Origin: JBDTRY01 sp039931435
GTDB taxonomy: Bacteria > Acidobacteriota > Thermoanaerobaculia > Gp7-AA8
Reading direction: 5' to 3'
NCBI GenBank assembly: GCA_039931435.1
Contig: JBDTRY010000035.1
Location: 1-24,847 of the forward strand
DNA: 24,847 nucleotides
In this document: positions 16,122-23,337 of the stretch, piece after piece
Position numbering within the stretch: position 1 is the first letter of the stretch
How the letters are laid out: every line of letters begins with the position of its first letter
The notes under the pieces: model-generated
What the model was told of the DNA's origin: nothing
Seen by the model: the letters and a program-made list of their open reading frames with translations, nothing else
Databases searched by the model: none
Made by a program: the position numbers and the translations under genes

Positions 16122-18012
16122 TCCTTCCCGGTCCTCACCTCGGAAGCGACGCTTCGACCAGCTCTCACGAGAGCTCACAGACTCCTTCGACTCCATCGCG
16201 GATCGAAGACTGATTCTCTTCGGCGGCAAAGGCGGCGTAGGAAAGACCACGCTGGCGGCACTTGCCGCGCTCCACTACGCGCGCACGAATCCGACGATCA
16301 TCTTCAGCACCGATCCCGCGTCTAATCTCAACGACCTCTTCGGCGACGAACATCCCGAGCAGTTGCGGATCGAGCAGCTCGACGCCGACAAGCTCTACCG
16401 TGAATACCTTCGAAGCAATCTTCCATCGTTCCTTGAGCTCGGGGACCGAGGCACATATCTGGACAGAGAGGAGCTGCAACGGCTGTTCGAGCTGGCAGTT
16501 CCCGGGATCGACGAACTGATGTCGTGGATCCGCATCGGCGATCTGGTCGGCGAAGGTGAGCAGGCATCGATCACCATCATCGACACCGCTCCGACCGGGC
16601 ACACTCTGCGAATGCTGAGTTCCGGTAGGCAATTCCGAGCCTTCGGCCAGGCAATCGAGGCCATGCAGGAGAAGCACCGCGAGCTCGTGGCCCAACTCAC
16701 CAGGCGGGAGGTCCGCGACGCCATGGACGAGTTTCTGGACCGGTTCAATCAGGACGGCCGCAATCGCGCCGCGCTCCTCACCGATCCGGAGAGAACGGCG
16801 TTTGTTCCCGTGCTGCTTGCGGAACCGTGGGTCGTGGCCCAGACCCAACGGCTCATTCACGAGCTGCGAGCCGCTGGGATCGATACACCTTTCGCCATCC
16901 TCAATCATGCCGTTCACGACTGCGATTGCCACCACTGCCTCCAGCGGAACCATGCGGAGGCCGGGGCGCGAAAAGACCTCCAGCCGATTCCGATAATTGC
17001 TTCGCCACGATCCTGCTCTCCTCTGGATTCGACAGTCAGGCTGAAGGCCTTTCTGAACGGCCATCAAGCGCTTTCTTCGCCCCCGGGCATCGATCCACTC
17101 CCCTCCGCGAACTCCCTGTCGATTGCCGGTAAGACTCGATTGATTTTTTTTGCGGGCAAGGGAGGAGTGGGCAAGACCTCGAGCGCCAGCTCGGTGGCCC
17201 TGCAGTACGCCGCGGAAAATCTCGGAAGCCGATTCACTCTGTTGTCGATCGATCCCGCGCATTCCCTGACCGACGTTTTTTTCGCAGTTCCGGCGCCAGC
17301 GAATCTCCAGGTTGAAACGATCGACACGAAGGCTCGGTGGAACGAATTGCGGGAATCACTCGGCGACGACATCGGCCGGGCAATGGAGGAACTGACACCA
17401 CGAGGAATATCGCTTTCAGCCGACCAGGATGTTGCACGCAGACTCATTGAGCTGGCGCCCCCGGGAGCGGACGAGCTTTTCGCGGTCATGAGACTCCACG
17501 AGCTGCTCGCGGAGGACGTGCAGACAATCTTTGTCGATACGGCGCCGACCGGCCACTTTCTCCGATTCCTGGACCTGCCCGCCGCAGCGGGCCAGTGGGT
17601 GCGGGAGTTCATGCGCATTCTGCTTCGCTACCGCAACCTCATTCCCGCCGGCCGGCTAGGGGAACAACTTCTGAACGCGTCGCGAGCCCTGCGCTCATTC
17701 GAAACGACGATCCGTTCTGATGAAACTGCCGTTGTCGTCGTCACCCGTCCGGAACGAATCGTCGTGGCCGAAACGATCAGACTGCTCAATAGCCTCCGCG
17801 ACAGACCACTGGCCATTGCCGGGGTGGTCGTAAACCACATCACCGGCGCCTCCCAGTGTCTGTGCGACCAGCAGCGCCGAAACAACGAATGGCTCGAGAT
17901 CGGAAGGCTGGCGAACGAGAAGTTGGTGCTCATTGAGGAGCAACCCGCCAACCCCGTCTCCGGTGACGATTTGCTGAAGCTCGTCCCCTTGTTGCAAACT
18001 GCCGCATCGTGA
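16108..18012 (+). CDS. ArsA/Get3-like ATPase, tandem-duplicated, in the gas vesicle cluster
   Basis: The 634-aa protein has two fused ArsA-type ATPase halves. Half one has the deviant Walker A GGKGGVGKTT (Lys46 region), the DPA switch STDPASNLNDLF and DTAPTGHTLRML (Asp159). Half two has AGKGGVGKTS (349-357), SIDPAHSLTDVF and DTAPTGHFLRFL (Asp477). Both nucleotide sites look intact. A CDCHHC cluster (Cys272, Cys274, Cys277) in half one sits where Get3-type proteins carry a zinc CxxC; half two has CLC (584-586). No arsenite genes are nearby. In the fused ArsA of arsenic resistance the ATPase partners ArsB; here the genes around it are gvp. It overlaps gvpG by 14 bp and gvpL by 4 bp. A chaperone/energy role for hydrophobic GvpA-type proteins is inference. 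Confidence 0.85.
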   Translation: MESDSPSRSSPRKRRFDQLSRELTDSFDSIADRRLILFGGKGGVGKTTLAALAALHYARTNPTIIFSTDPASNLNDLFGDEHPEQLRIEQLDADKLYREYLRSNLPSFLELGDRGTYLDREELQRLFELAVPGIDELMSWIRIGDLVGEGEQASITIIDTAPTGHTLRMLSSGRQFRAFGQAIEAMQEKHRELVAQLTRREVRDAMDEFLDRFNQDGRNRAALLTDPERTAFVPVLLAEPWVVAQTQRLIHELRAAGIDTPFAILNHAVHDCDCHHCLQRNHAEAGARKDLQPIPIIASPRSCSPLDSTVRLKAFLNGHQALSSPPGIDPLPSANSLSIAGKTRLIFFAGKGGVGKTSSASSVALQYAAENLGSRFTLLSIDPAHSLTDVFFAVPAPANLQVETIDTKARWNELRESLGDDIGRAMEELTPRGISLSADQDVARRLIELAPPGADELFAVMRLHELLAEDVQTIFVDTAPTGHFLRFLDLPAAAGQWVREFMRILLRYRNLIPAGRLGEQLLNASRALRSFETTIRSDETAVVVVTRPERIVVAETIRLLNSLRDRPLAIAGVVVNHITGASQCLCDQQRRNNEWLEIGRLANEKLVLIEEQPANPVSGDDLLKLVPLLQTAAS

Positions 18013-18806
18013 GCGGAACGATTCTCTACGTTTACGGGATCGGCAGGGAAATCCTTAGCGAGACACTTCCCGAAGATCTCGAGGCAATCGACGGAACGAC
18101 GCGCATCGATGTGATATCCGATGCAGGGTTGTCCGCTGCCTGCACTCCTGTCGACGAAGATGAGTTCGGCGCTGCCGCGGTGGAAAAGAACAGCGGCAAC
18201 CTGGAGTGGCTCGGCGAACTCGGCGTCCGCCATGACGCCGTAGTGACAGCGCTGTCGGAGATGACCACAATCATTCCTCTCCGGGCCTTCACACTGTTCG
18301 GTTCCGTCGAGCGTCTGCAGAAGATGCTTCGCCGGGACCGAGCGGCACTGGCCGCTACTCTCGATCGCCTGGCCGGCAACGAGGAATGGACCGTGCGCAT
18401 CGAGCTGGATCCGGAAAGCTGGACGAAAGCGATCACGCATCGCGTCGAATCGCTGAGGACGTTGAACGACGAAATGGAGAGCGCATCACCCGGCCGGGGT
18501 TACCTCCTGGCCAGGAAACTGGAAGAGGCCCGGAAGTCAGCCGCTCAGGAAGCGGAACAGTCCCTCGTGGCCGAGCTCGAAAGCGCGTTCGCCAGAGACC
18601 TCGGCGGACCTGTAATCACCGAAACCAGACAGATGCGTGAGGGCTCCTTTCCCCAGATCAATCTGCTCCTGCCACGGGGATCGGAGAACAGACTGGCGTC
18701 CGTGGTTGCAGATATTCAAAGAGCTCTTGCCGGCGATGGCGTGACGCTTCGCATGACCGGGCCTTGGCCCCCGTATACTTTCGCCGCGGGGGAACTCGAT
18801 GGATGA
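18009..18806 (+). CDS. gvpL: gas vesicle protein GvpF/GvpL family, copy 2
   Basis: The 265-aa protein starts with a GTG inside the stop of the ArsA-like gene (GTGA overlap). It shares the family ends with copy 1: ILYVYGIG at the start and RMTGPWPPYTFA at the end. The middle has TIIPLRAFTLFGSVERLQKML, again typical of GvpL. A long charged helix region (ARKLEEARKSAAQEAEQSLVAELESAFARDL) follows. Its position after gvpG (with the ATPase between) and before a gvpS-like gene fits GvpL. GvpF and GvpL cannot be separated reliably by sequence alone. Confidence 0.9.
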   Translation: MSGTILYVYGIGREILSETLPEDLEAIDGTTRIDVISDAGLSAACTPVDEDEFGAAAVEKNSGNLEWLGELGVRHDAVVTALSEMTTIIPLRAFTLFGSVERLQKMLRRDRAALAATLDRLAGNEEWTVRIELDPESWTKAITHRVESLRTLNDEMESASPGRGYLLARKLEEARKSAAQEAEQSLVAELESAFARDLGGPVITETRQMREGSFPQINLLLPRGSENRLASVVADIQRALAGDGVTLRMTGPWPPYTFAAGELDG

Positions 18807-19017
18807 CGAACGCGATCTGTCTCTGCTGGAGACGCTCGACCATCTGCTGGATCGCGGAGTGGTAATAGCCGGCGAGGCAACCATCTCCATCGCCGACGTC
18901 GATCTTCTTTACCTGGGGCTGAACGTGGTCCTGGCAAATGTCGATGCGCTCACCCGCGCACACAGCCGCCACCTGACGCCCACCAAAAACGAAAGGCTGC
19001 CCGGGACAGAGAAGTGA
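18799..19017 (+). CDS. gvpS: GvpA-family minor protein (GvpS/GvpM-like)
   Basis: The 72-aa protein has the GvpA-family helix-strand-strand-helix core: SLLETLDHLLDRGVVIAGEATISIADVDLLYLGLNVVLANVDAL (residues ~8-51). ISIADVDLLYLGL is the form seen in GvpS and GvpM rather than in the main shell protein GvpA, which has SLVGIDLITVEARV. Such paralogues are minor or nucleating components. The start overlaps the stop of gvpL by 8 bp (ATGGATGA). The symbol follows position (F-G-L-S-K-J); gvpM is an equal alternative. Confidence 0.85.
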   Translation: MDDERDLSLLETLDHLLDRGVVIAGEATISIADVDLLYLGLNVVLANVDALTRAHSRHLTPTKNERLPGTEK

Positions 19018-19697
19018 CCACCCGCTACGCCCTCATCGGCGCACACCTCGAGCAGGGAGACGCAGATACGGTCGAAGGAGTTACGCTCTTCACCGCCGGT
19101 CCCGTGATCATAAGCGCGGCCCCCTTCGACGATTCGAAGGGGCTGGCCTCCCGGCAAACCATCGATAGCGTGGCCATGTTGCGCGGCCGGCTGCTGAACT
19201 GTCAGACCTTCGTCGCCATCCGCTACGGAGCGTCCGTTTCTAGCGGAGACGAGGCGATGCCGAAGTGCCGGCCCTTTATCGATCGATGGCACGAGCTCCT
19301 CGTACGGCATCGGGGAAAAGTGGAGATGACGATGAAGGCAGTGGCCGGAGAAGGCTCGCTGCGACCGGATCGTCGTGAGTTCATATCGGGAGCCGGCTAC
19401 CTGCGCGATCTGCAACGGCTCCGTTCCGAACGGGCCCTTCCCGTGGCATTCGAGAGCGCAGTCGAAAGCGCATTCTCACCATTGACCGAGGAGATCCGCC
19501 ACGTCGACAGGCAGGACCTCTCCCGCGAGTTCGCATTTCTGATCCCGAGGGACAAACTCGAAGACGCCTTCGAGCTCGCCCGGACATTGAAGGAGGAGTT
19601 TCCTTCCGTACCCTTTCTTTTCTCCGGGCCGTGGCCACTGGAAGAATTCGCCAGGCTCGAGGCTGAGGGCATTGCCGCGGGAACCGGGGGCTGTTAA
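19014..19697 (+). CDS. divergent GvpF/GvpL-family protein, copy 3
   Basis: The 227-aa protein starts with a GTG inside the stop of the preceding gene (GTGA). It has a weak N-terminal family match (YALIGAHLEQ) but keeps the closing motif (VPFLFSGPWPLEEFARLEAEG) and a middle helical part (RPFIDRWHELLVRHRGKVEMTMKAVAGEG). It is about 35 residues shorter than copies 1 and 2, and its N-terminal domain is much altered. It is intact and tightly packed in the operon, so it is probably functional, perhaps a specialised assembly partner. A TTG frame of the next gene overlaps its end. Confidence 0.82.
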   Translation: MTTRYALIGAHLEQGDADTVEGVTLFTAGPVIISAAPFDDSKGLASRQTIDSVAMLRGRLLNCQTFVAIRYGASVSSGDEAMPKCRPFIDRWHELLVRHRGKVEMTMKAVAGEGSLRPDRREFISGAGYLRDLQRLRSERALPVAFESAVESAFSPLTEEIRHVDRQDLSREFAFLIPRDKLEDAFELARTLKEEFPSVPFLFSGPWPLEEFARLEAEGIAAGTGGC

Positions 19698-19710
19698 CGT
19701 TTCCGCAGAC

Positions 19711-20052
19711 ATGAGTGACAAGCCGATGGTCGTGGTGAATGACGAGGCGGCGCTCCGGCGCAGCGTCGAGTTCACCCAGACCGTGATCCCTGACCGGATC
19801 TCCGCGGACGCCGAAGCGGTAGAAAACGGCCTGGCGAAGCTGGTGCTCTCCATCATTGAACTGGTCAGGCAGTTGCTGGAGCGTCAGGCTCTCAGACGGA
19901 TGGATGCGGGAACCGTCAATGACGAAGAGATCGAACGGCTGGGGACGGCGCTTATGAAACTCGAGGAGAAGATGGAAGAGCTGAAGGGGGTATTCGGCCT
20001 TTCCGATGCGGACCTGAACTTGTCTCTGGGTCCTATAAAAACTCTCGACTGA
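19711..20052 (+). CDS. gvpK: gas vesicle protein GvpK
   Basis: The 113-aa protein is a clean GvpK match: DRISADAEAVENGLAKLVLSIIELVRQLLERQALRRMDAGTVNDEEIERLGTALMKLEEKMEELKGVFGLSDADLNLSLGPI (about residues 31-110). GvpK is an essential accessory protein, predicted all-helical. The ATG at 19711 is preferred as the start; a TTG at 19672 would add 13 residues overlapping the previous gene. No strong ribosome binding site is seen for either. A 170-bp gap follows before gvpJ, the only long gap in the cluster. Confidence 0.92.
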   Translation: MSDKPMVVVNDEAALRRSVEFTQTVIPDRISADAEAVENGLAKLVLSIIELVRQLLERQALRRMDAGTVNDEEIERLGTALMKLEEKMEELKGVFGLSDADLNLSLGPIKTLD

Positions 20053-20127
20053 AGGCCGATGGTGCGGAAGTGGTGCGGAGAATCCGCGGTGAGGCATACA
20101 ACGTGCAGCGAATTGGCTCTTCAGAAG

Positions 20128-20156
20128 TTGAAGTTAAATCGGCTACACCGTAGTAG
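20128..20156 (+). promoter_or_regulatory. possible sigma-70-type promoter for gvpJ-gvpA
   Basis: TTGAAG (20128-20133) and TAGTAG (20151-20156) are separated by 17 bp in the gap between gvpK and gvpJ. Both match the consensus only partly. A 7-bp stem (CACCCGC 20172-20178 with GCGGGTG 20192-20198, 13-nt loop) lies between this and the GGAGGAG ribosome binding site at 20214-20220, so the gvpJA leader may be structured. The rest of 20053-20222 shows no gene. Confidence 0.3.
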
Positions 20157-20222
20157 GCTGCATTTCGCACGCACCCGCGGCAGTGACCCGAGCGGGTGGG
20201 ACCTTGGTACGTCGGAGGAGCT

Positions 20223-20582
20223 TTGAGCAACGGTGGAATTCAGCGACAGCCGCAGGGGCTGGTCGATATCCTGGACAAGATCCTGGACAAGGGGCTGGTC
20301 GTCGCCGGCGACATCAAAGTGTCGCTGGCGAACGTGGAACTGCTCACGATTCAACTGCGCCTCGTGGTCTGCTCGATCGACAAGGCAGAGGCGATCGGAA
20401 TCAACTGGTGGAGAAGCGACCGGTTCTACTCCGGGCCTTCCCGGAACGAAATCCAGGCTACCGAAGAACTGAATGCGCTGAAGAGCCGCATGAACGAGCT
20501 CGAGGCCCAGCTGGCTGTGCGCAGAAAGACACCGGAGAAGACGAATCCACTGGCAGGAAAGGGAGATAAACATGGCGGTTGA
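20223..20582 (+). CDS. gvpJ: GvpA-family protein GvpJ with C-terminal coiled coil
   Basis: The 119-aa protein (from the TTG at 20223) has the GvpA core GLVDILDKILDKGLVVAGDIKVSLANVELLTIQLRLVVCSIDKAEAIGI, then NWWRSDRFYSG, a Trp-Trp element I associate with GvpJ-type members. A predicted coiled coil follows (ATEELNALKSRMNELEAQLAVRR), with a basic tail. GvpJ proteins are minor shell components, often linked to tip nucleation or shape. The start is uncertain: GGAGGAG is only two bases before the TTG, while a GTG at 20196 would add nine residues but lies in the leader hairpin. Its stop overlaps the gvpA start by 11 bp. Confidence 0.87.
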   Translation: MSNGGIQRQPQGLVDILDKILDKGLVVAGDIKVSLANVELLTIQLRLVVCSIDKAEAIGINWWRSDRFYSGPSRNEIQATEELNALKSRMNELEAQLAVRRKTPEKTNPLAGKGDKHGG

Positions 20583-20847
20583 AAGAGCACCAGGCGGAAC
20601 GAGTCTCATCGATGTTCTGGACCGAATCCTGGACAAGGGCATCGTCATTGACGCATGGGTCCGCATCTCCCTGGTTGGAATCGATCTGATCACGGTTGAG
20701 GCACGCGTGGTCATCGCCTCGATCGACACCTATCTGAAGTACGCCGAAGCTGTGGGAATCACAGGTACGGTCTCTCGCCCGGCAATTGGCGGCTCGGAGA
20801 CTCCGGCGGGCGTTCCGCCGGGAGCGAAACGCCCCGCGGGCGTCTGA
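20572..20847 (+). CDS. gvpA: major gas vesicle shell protein GvpA
   Basis: The 91-aa protein carries the near-invariant GvpA core: SLIDVLDRILDKGIVIDAWVRISLVGIDLITVEARVVIASIDTYLKYAEAVGI (about residues 11-63). It forms the ribbed amphipathic shell wall. After the core is a Pro/Gly/Ala tail (RPAIGGSETPAGVPPGAKRPAGV), unstructured and possibly exposed. GGGAG sits seven bases before the ATG. It is the last gene of the cluster, whereas gvpA is often first or transcribed on its own. Only 8 bp separate its stop from that of the convergent lipoprotein gene. Confidence 0.95.
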   Translation: MAVERAPGGTSLIDVLDRILDKGIVIDAWVRISLVGIDLITVEARVVIASIDTYLKYAEAVGITGTVSRPAIGGSETPAGVPPGAKRPAGV

Positions 20848-20855
20848 GCGCGCGT

Positions 20856-21134
20856 TCATCCGCCCGCTCGCTGACGGGCAAAGCCTTTCCATATCGCGGT
20901 GACCGTGCGCCCGTCGCCACCAGCATAGGCAGCATCGATCCGGGTTACGTACTCGTCGTTCGTTCCCGCGTAGCTGGAAGGCAAGCCTCCCTTCGCCGCC
21001 AACGCTGCTTCATGTCCCCGAAGCGAATCGACGACAAGCAGTTTTTCGTTCCGGGTCATACCGCGCCACTTCGAACCAGGGATCTCACCGCGAGCGCAGG
21101 AGACAAGGAGAAAGGCCAGCAGCGTCATGGCCAT
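20856..21134 (-). CDS. small putative lipoprotein, unknown function
   Basis: From the ATG at 21134 this encodes 92 aa: a hydrophobic start with a lipobox (MAMTLLAFLLVSC), then a short polar domain (PGSKWRGMTRNEKLLVVDSLRGHEAALAAKG, then SYAGTNDEYVTRIDAAYAGGDGRTVTAIW). The pattern of a lipobox followed by a small helical domain argues for a real gene. The chosen start lacks the usual positive N-terminus and no ribosome binding site is visible; the frame stays open far upstream, where basic residues (ARSR) precede the hydrophobic stretch, so the true start may lie earlier on a rare codon. No family recognised. Confidence 0.5.
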   Translation of the reverse strand: MAMTLLAFLLVSCARGEIPGSKWRGMTRNEKLLVVDSLRGHEAALAAKGGLPSSYAGTNDEYVTRIDAAYAGGDGRTVTAIWKGFARQRAGG

Positions 21135-21220
21135 CAGCGCTGCTATTCGCGATCGGGCCAGTGGCGGGCGTCCGATGTCATTTTTCCAGTAGCAGCCAGC
21201 TTGGCGGGCTCCGTTGAATA

Positions 21221-21254
21221 GATCCTTCGGTCGCTGCTCTCTCGTGAGGATGTC
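21221..21254. repeat. diverged remnant of the TGTCATCC repeat family
   Basis: GATCCTTCGGTCGCTGCTCTC followed by GTGAGGATGTC reads on the minus strand as a worn copy of the GACATCC(T)...GAAGGATC half-element whose fresher copies are at 24251-24774. It lies in the 219-bp gene-free stretch between the small lipoprotein and the MITE. A further dyad (CCATCTCC near 21277, GGAGATGG near 21328) is also present there. Confidence 0.4.
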
Positions 21255-21353
21255 CAGGCCTGCTATCGCTTCCCTTCCATCTCCGAGGTGACATCGTCCG
21301 AGGGAAGGAATGACTCTGCGGTCACAGGAGATGGAGATTCTTCCCGCGGCTGG

Positions 21354-21522
21354 CCTAGTGGCGTGTAAACGATGAATCGGTACCAGATCGCGCAGCGATC
21401 GGCGAGGAGGGCAAGGCGCGCCGACGCAGACATAGCGGTGACTAAGTTGAGGAGGCGCAACGCGGCCATCGTCGTCGAGAGCAAGCGAGGTGGTATCGAT
21501 TCGTCGTTTACACGCCACTAGG
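21354..21522. mobile_element. 169-bp MITE-like element with 32-bp terminal inverted repeats
   Basis: The left end (21354-21385) and the reverse complement of the right end (21491-21522) agree in 30 of 32 bases; both begin CCTAGTGGCGTGTAAACGA and end TACCA. If CTAG at 21355-21358 and 21518-21521 is a 4-bp target duplication, the element proper starts TGGCGTGTAAACG, is 159 bp, and was inserted in a CCTAGG site. Inside is a small palindrome (GATCGC-GCA-GCGATC, 21386-21400). No transposase is encoded, so it would need one acting in trans. The right-hand CTAG carries the TAG stop of nadE. Confidence 0.82.
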
Positions 21523-23170
21523 TGCCGGCACTCCGCTCCTGCCTCCAGCGCTGGGCAATGGGTACCTGACGTCCGCTGCCGAAAGCCTTGGCGGAAACGC
21601 GAATCGTCGGTGCCGCCTGACGACGCTTGAATTCGTTTCCGTCCACCATGCGCAACACACGCTCTACGATCTCGCGGTCGAACCCTTCATCAACGATCTC
21701 GTCGACTTCTTTCCAGTGCTCGAGAAAGAGCTTGAGAATGGCATCGAGCTGTTCGTATTCGGGCAGCGAGTCCTGATCCCTCTGGTCCGGACGCAACTCC
21801 GCCGACGGAGGTTTCTTGATCGACGAGATGGGAATGATCGGGGCATCGCGGTTGATCCAGGCAGCGAGGCCATAGACCATCGTTTTGTAGACATCACCGA
21901 GCAAAGCCAGGCCGCCGGCCATGTCGCCGTAGAGCGTGCAGTATCCGACGGCCATCTCCGACTTGTTCCCGGTGCTCAAGACCATGGCGCCGGTTCTATT
22001 CGACCAGGCCATGAGCAGATTTCCCCGGATGCGTGCCTGAACATTTTCATTGGTGACGTCAAAGGTATCGGTTTCGAACAGCTCCTGGAACGTCTCTTCG
22101 TACGATCCGTAGATACTGCCGATGGGAACGAGATGAAACGGTATTCCGAGATTCTCCGCCAGTTCCCGGGCGTCATCAACGCTGCCCTGGGAGGAGAACG
22201 GCGACGGCATTCCGATTCCCGTGACGTGGGTTCTGCCCAGAGCAGCGACGGCCAGAGCTGCAGTCACTGCGGAATCGATTCCACCGGACAGGCCCACCAC
22301 CACGTCCGAAAAGCCGGTCTTGGTAATGTAGTCGCGAAGGCCGAGGATCAGACCGCGGTAGATCTCCTCTTCGCTGCTCATCGAAAAGACCGCCTCACAA
22401 ACCGGCCCGTCAAGCGGAACCAGCGAAGCGTCGGTCTCGAAGGACTTCGCGCAGAAGACCGTTTCGCCTCGGGCGTTGATGACGATGCTCGATCCGTCGA
22501 AGAGAAGTTCGTCGTTTCCGCCAACCTGGTTCACGTAAACGATGGGAACGGAAAACTCCCTGGCAATTTTGCGAAACATCTCATAGCGCGACTGACGCTT
22601 GCCGACGTTGAATGGCGAGGCGGAGATATTGATCAATACGTCGCAGTGCTGGGCGGCGAGATCGTCGACCGGGTTTTCGCAATAGAGCGGCCTGTCGAGA
22701 ATTCTTTCGTCGTACCAGAAGTCTTCACAGATGCTCAGCCCGATGCGTTTTCCCGCCAGCTCGAACGCGGACACGGAAGTGGCGGGCTCGAAATAACGGA
22801 GCTCGTCGAATACATCGTAGGTGGGAAGCAGGCTCTTGCCCTGCCGGAAGATAATTCGCCCATCCTGAGCGACGACGGCCGTGTTCTGATATGGTTTTCC
22901 ACAGCCGCTCTCGTTGAACGATACGCACCCGAAGATCAACGCTGCCGGTCCGGTCATTTTTGCAAGCCGGTCGCGAACGGCAACGTTTTCGGTGACGAAG
23001 AATAGCCGGTCCAGGAGGTCGAGTGGAGGATACCCGGTGACAGCAAGCTCAGGAACGACGACGATATCCGCACCGGCCGCAACCCCACTGTCGTAGGCCT
23101 GGCGAATCAGGCGCTCGTTCGCTTCGAGCGCACCAATCGTGGGATTCAGTTGTGCAATGTAGATTTTCAT
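21518..23170 (-). CDS. nadE: glutamine-dependent NAD+ synthase NadE
   Basis: The 550-aa protein makes NAD+ from nicotinate adenine dinucleotide, ATP and glutamine. The N-terminal nitrilase-type glutaminase domain shows the catalytic triad: Glu41 in VVPELAVTGYPPLDLL, Lys in RQGKSLLPTYDVFDE and Cys in GLSICEDFWYDE. The C-terminal synthetase domain has the PP-loop VVGLSGGIDSAVTAAL, then STGNKSEMAVGYCTLYGDMAGG and, near the end, KRRQAAPTIRVSAKAFGSGRQVPIAQRW. Length is normal for this two-domain form. Its stop codon TAG lies in the CTAG flanking the MITE. The ATG has no clear Shine-Dalgarno sequence. Confidence 0.93.
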   Translation of the reverse strand: MKIYIAQLNPTIGALEANERLIRQAYDSGVAAGADIVVVPELAVTGYPPLDLLDRLFFVTENVAVRDRLAKMTGPAALIFGCVSFNESGCGKPYQNTAVVAQDGRIIFRQGKSLLPTYDVFDELRYFEPATSVSAFELAGKRIGLSICEDFWYDERILDRPLYCENPVDDLAAQHCDVLINISASPFNVGKRQSRYEMFRKIAREFSVPIVYVNQVGGNDELLFDGSSIVINARGETVFCAKSFETDASLVPLDGPVCEAVFSMSSEEEIYRGLILGLRDYITKTGFSDVVVGLSGGIDSAVTAALAVAALGRTHVTGIGMPSPFSSQGSVDDARELAENLGIPFHLVPIGSIYGSYEETFQELFETDTFDVTNENVQARIRGNLLMAWSNRTGAMVLSTGNKSEMAVGYCTLYGDMAGGLALLGDVYKTMVYGLAAWINRDAPIIPISSIKKPPSAELRPDQRDQDSLPEYEQLDAILKLFLEHWKEVDEIVDEGFDREIVERVLRMVDGNEFKRRQAAPTIRVSAKAFGSGRQVPIAQRWRQERSAGT

Positions 23171-23205
23171 TCAGTTCAGGAGAGAGAATTTCAGAGGCAG
23201 CTGGA

Positions 23206-23234
23206 AGAGTAAATCACGTTGAGATGGTTGACAA
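23206..23234 (-). promoter_or_regulatory. possible promoter for nadE
   Basis: On the minus strand TTGTCA (23234-23229) and TACTCT (23211-23206) are 17 bp apart, about 35 bp upstream of the nadE ATG. The -35 matches consensus in five of six bases, the -10 only in its three most conserved positions. Confidence 0.35.
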
Positions 23235-23337
23235 ATAACGGCCGGCCTGTGAACTCACCCTTCATGACAACAAGACCACGGCTGACAATCTTTCTCGAAG
23301 TTGCCTGAACCAGCACTCATTCAGTCGGGAGGTAAGA

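Noticed and set aside
16108..18012. Arsenic-resistance arsA
   Set aside because: No arsB, arsD, arsR or arsC nearby and the gene overlaps gas-vesicle genes on both sides.
21716..23005. 429-codon plus-strand open frame
   Set aside because: Complete shadow of nadE, which has all catalytic motifs in the opposite frame.
23228..23257. Plus-strand TTGACA as a promoter for the DUF1573 gene
   Set aside because: No -10-like hexamer at 15-19 bp spacing; the same bases fit a minus-strand nadE promoter better.
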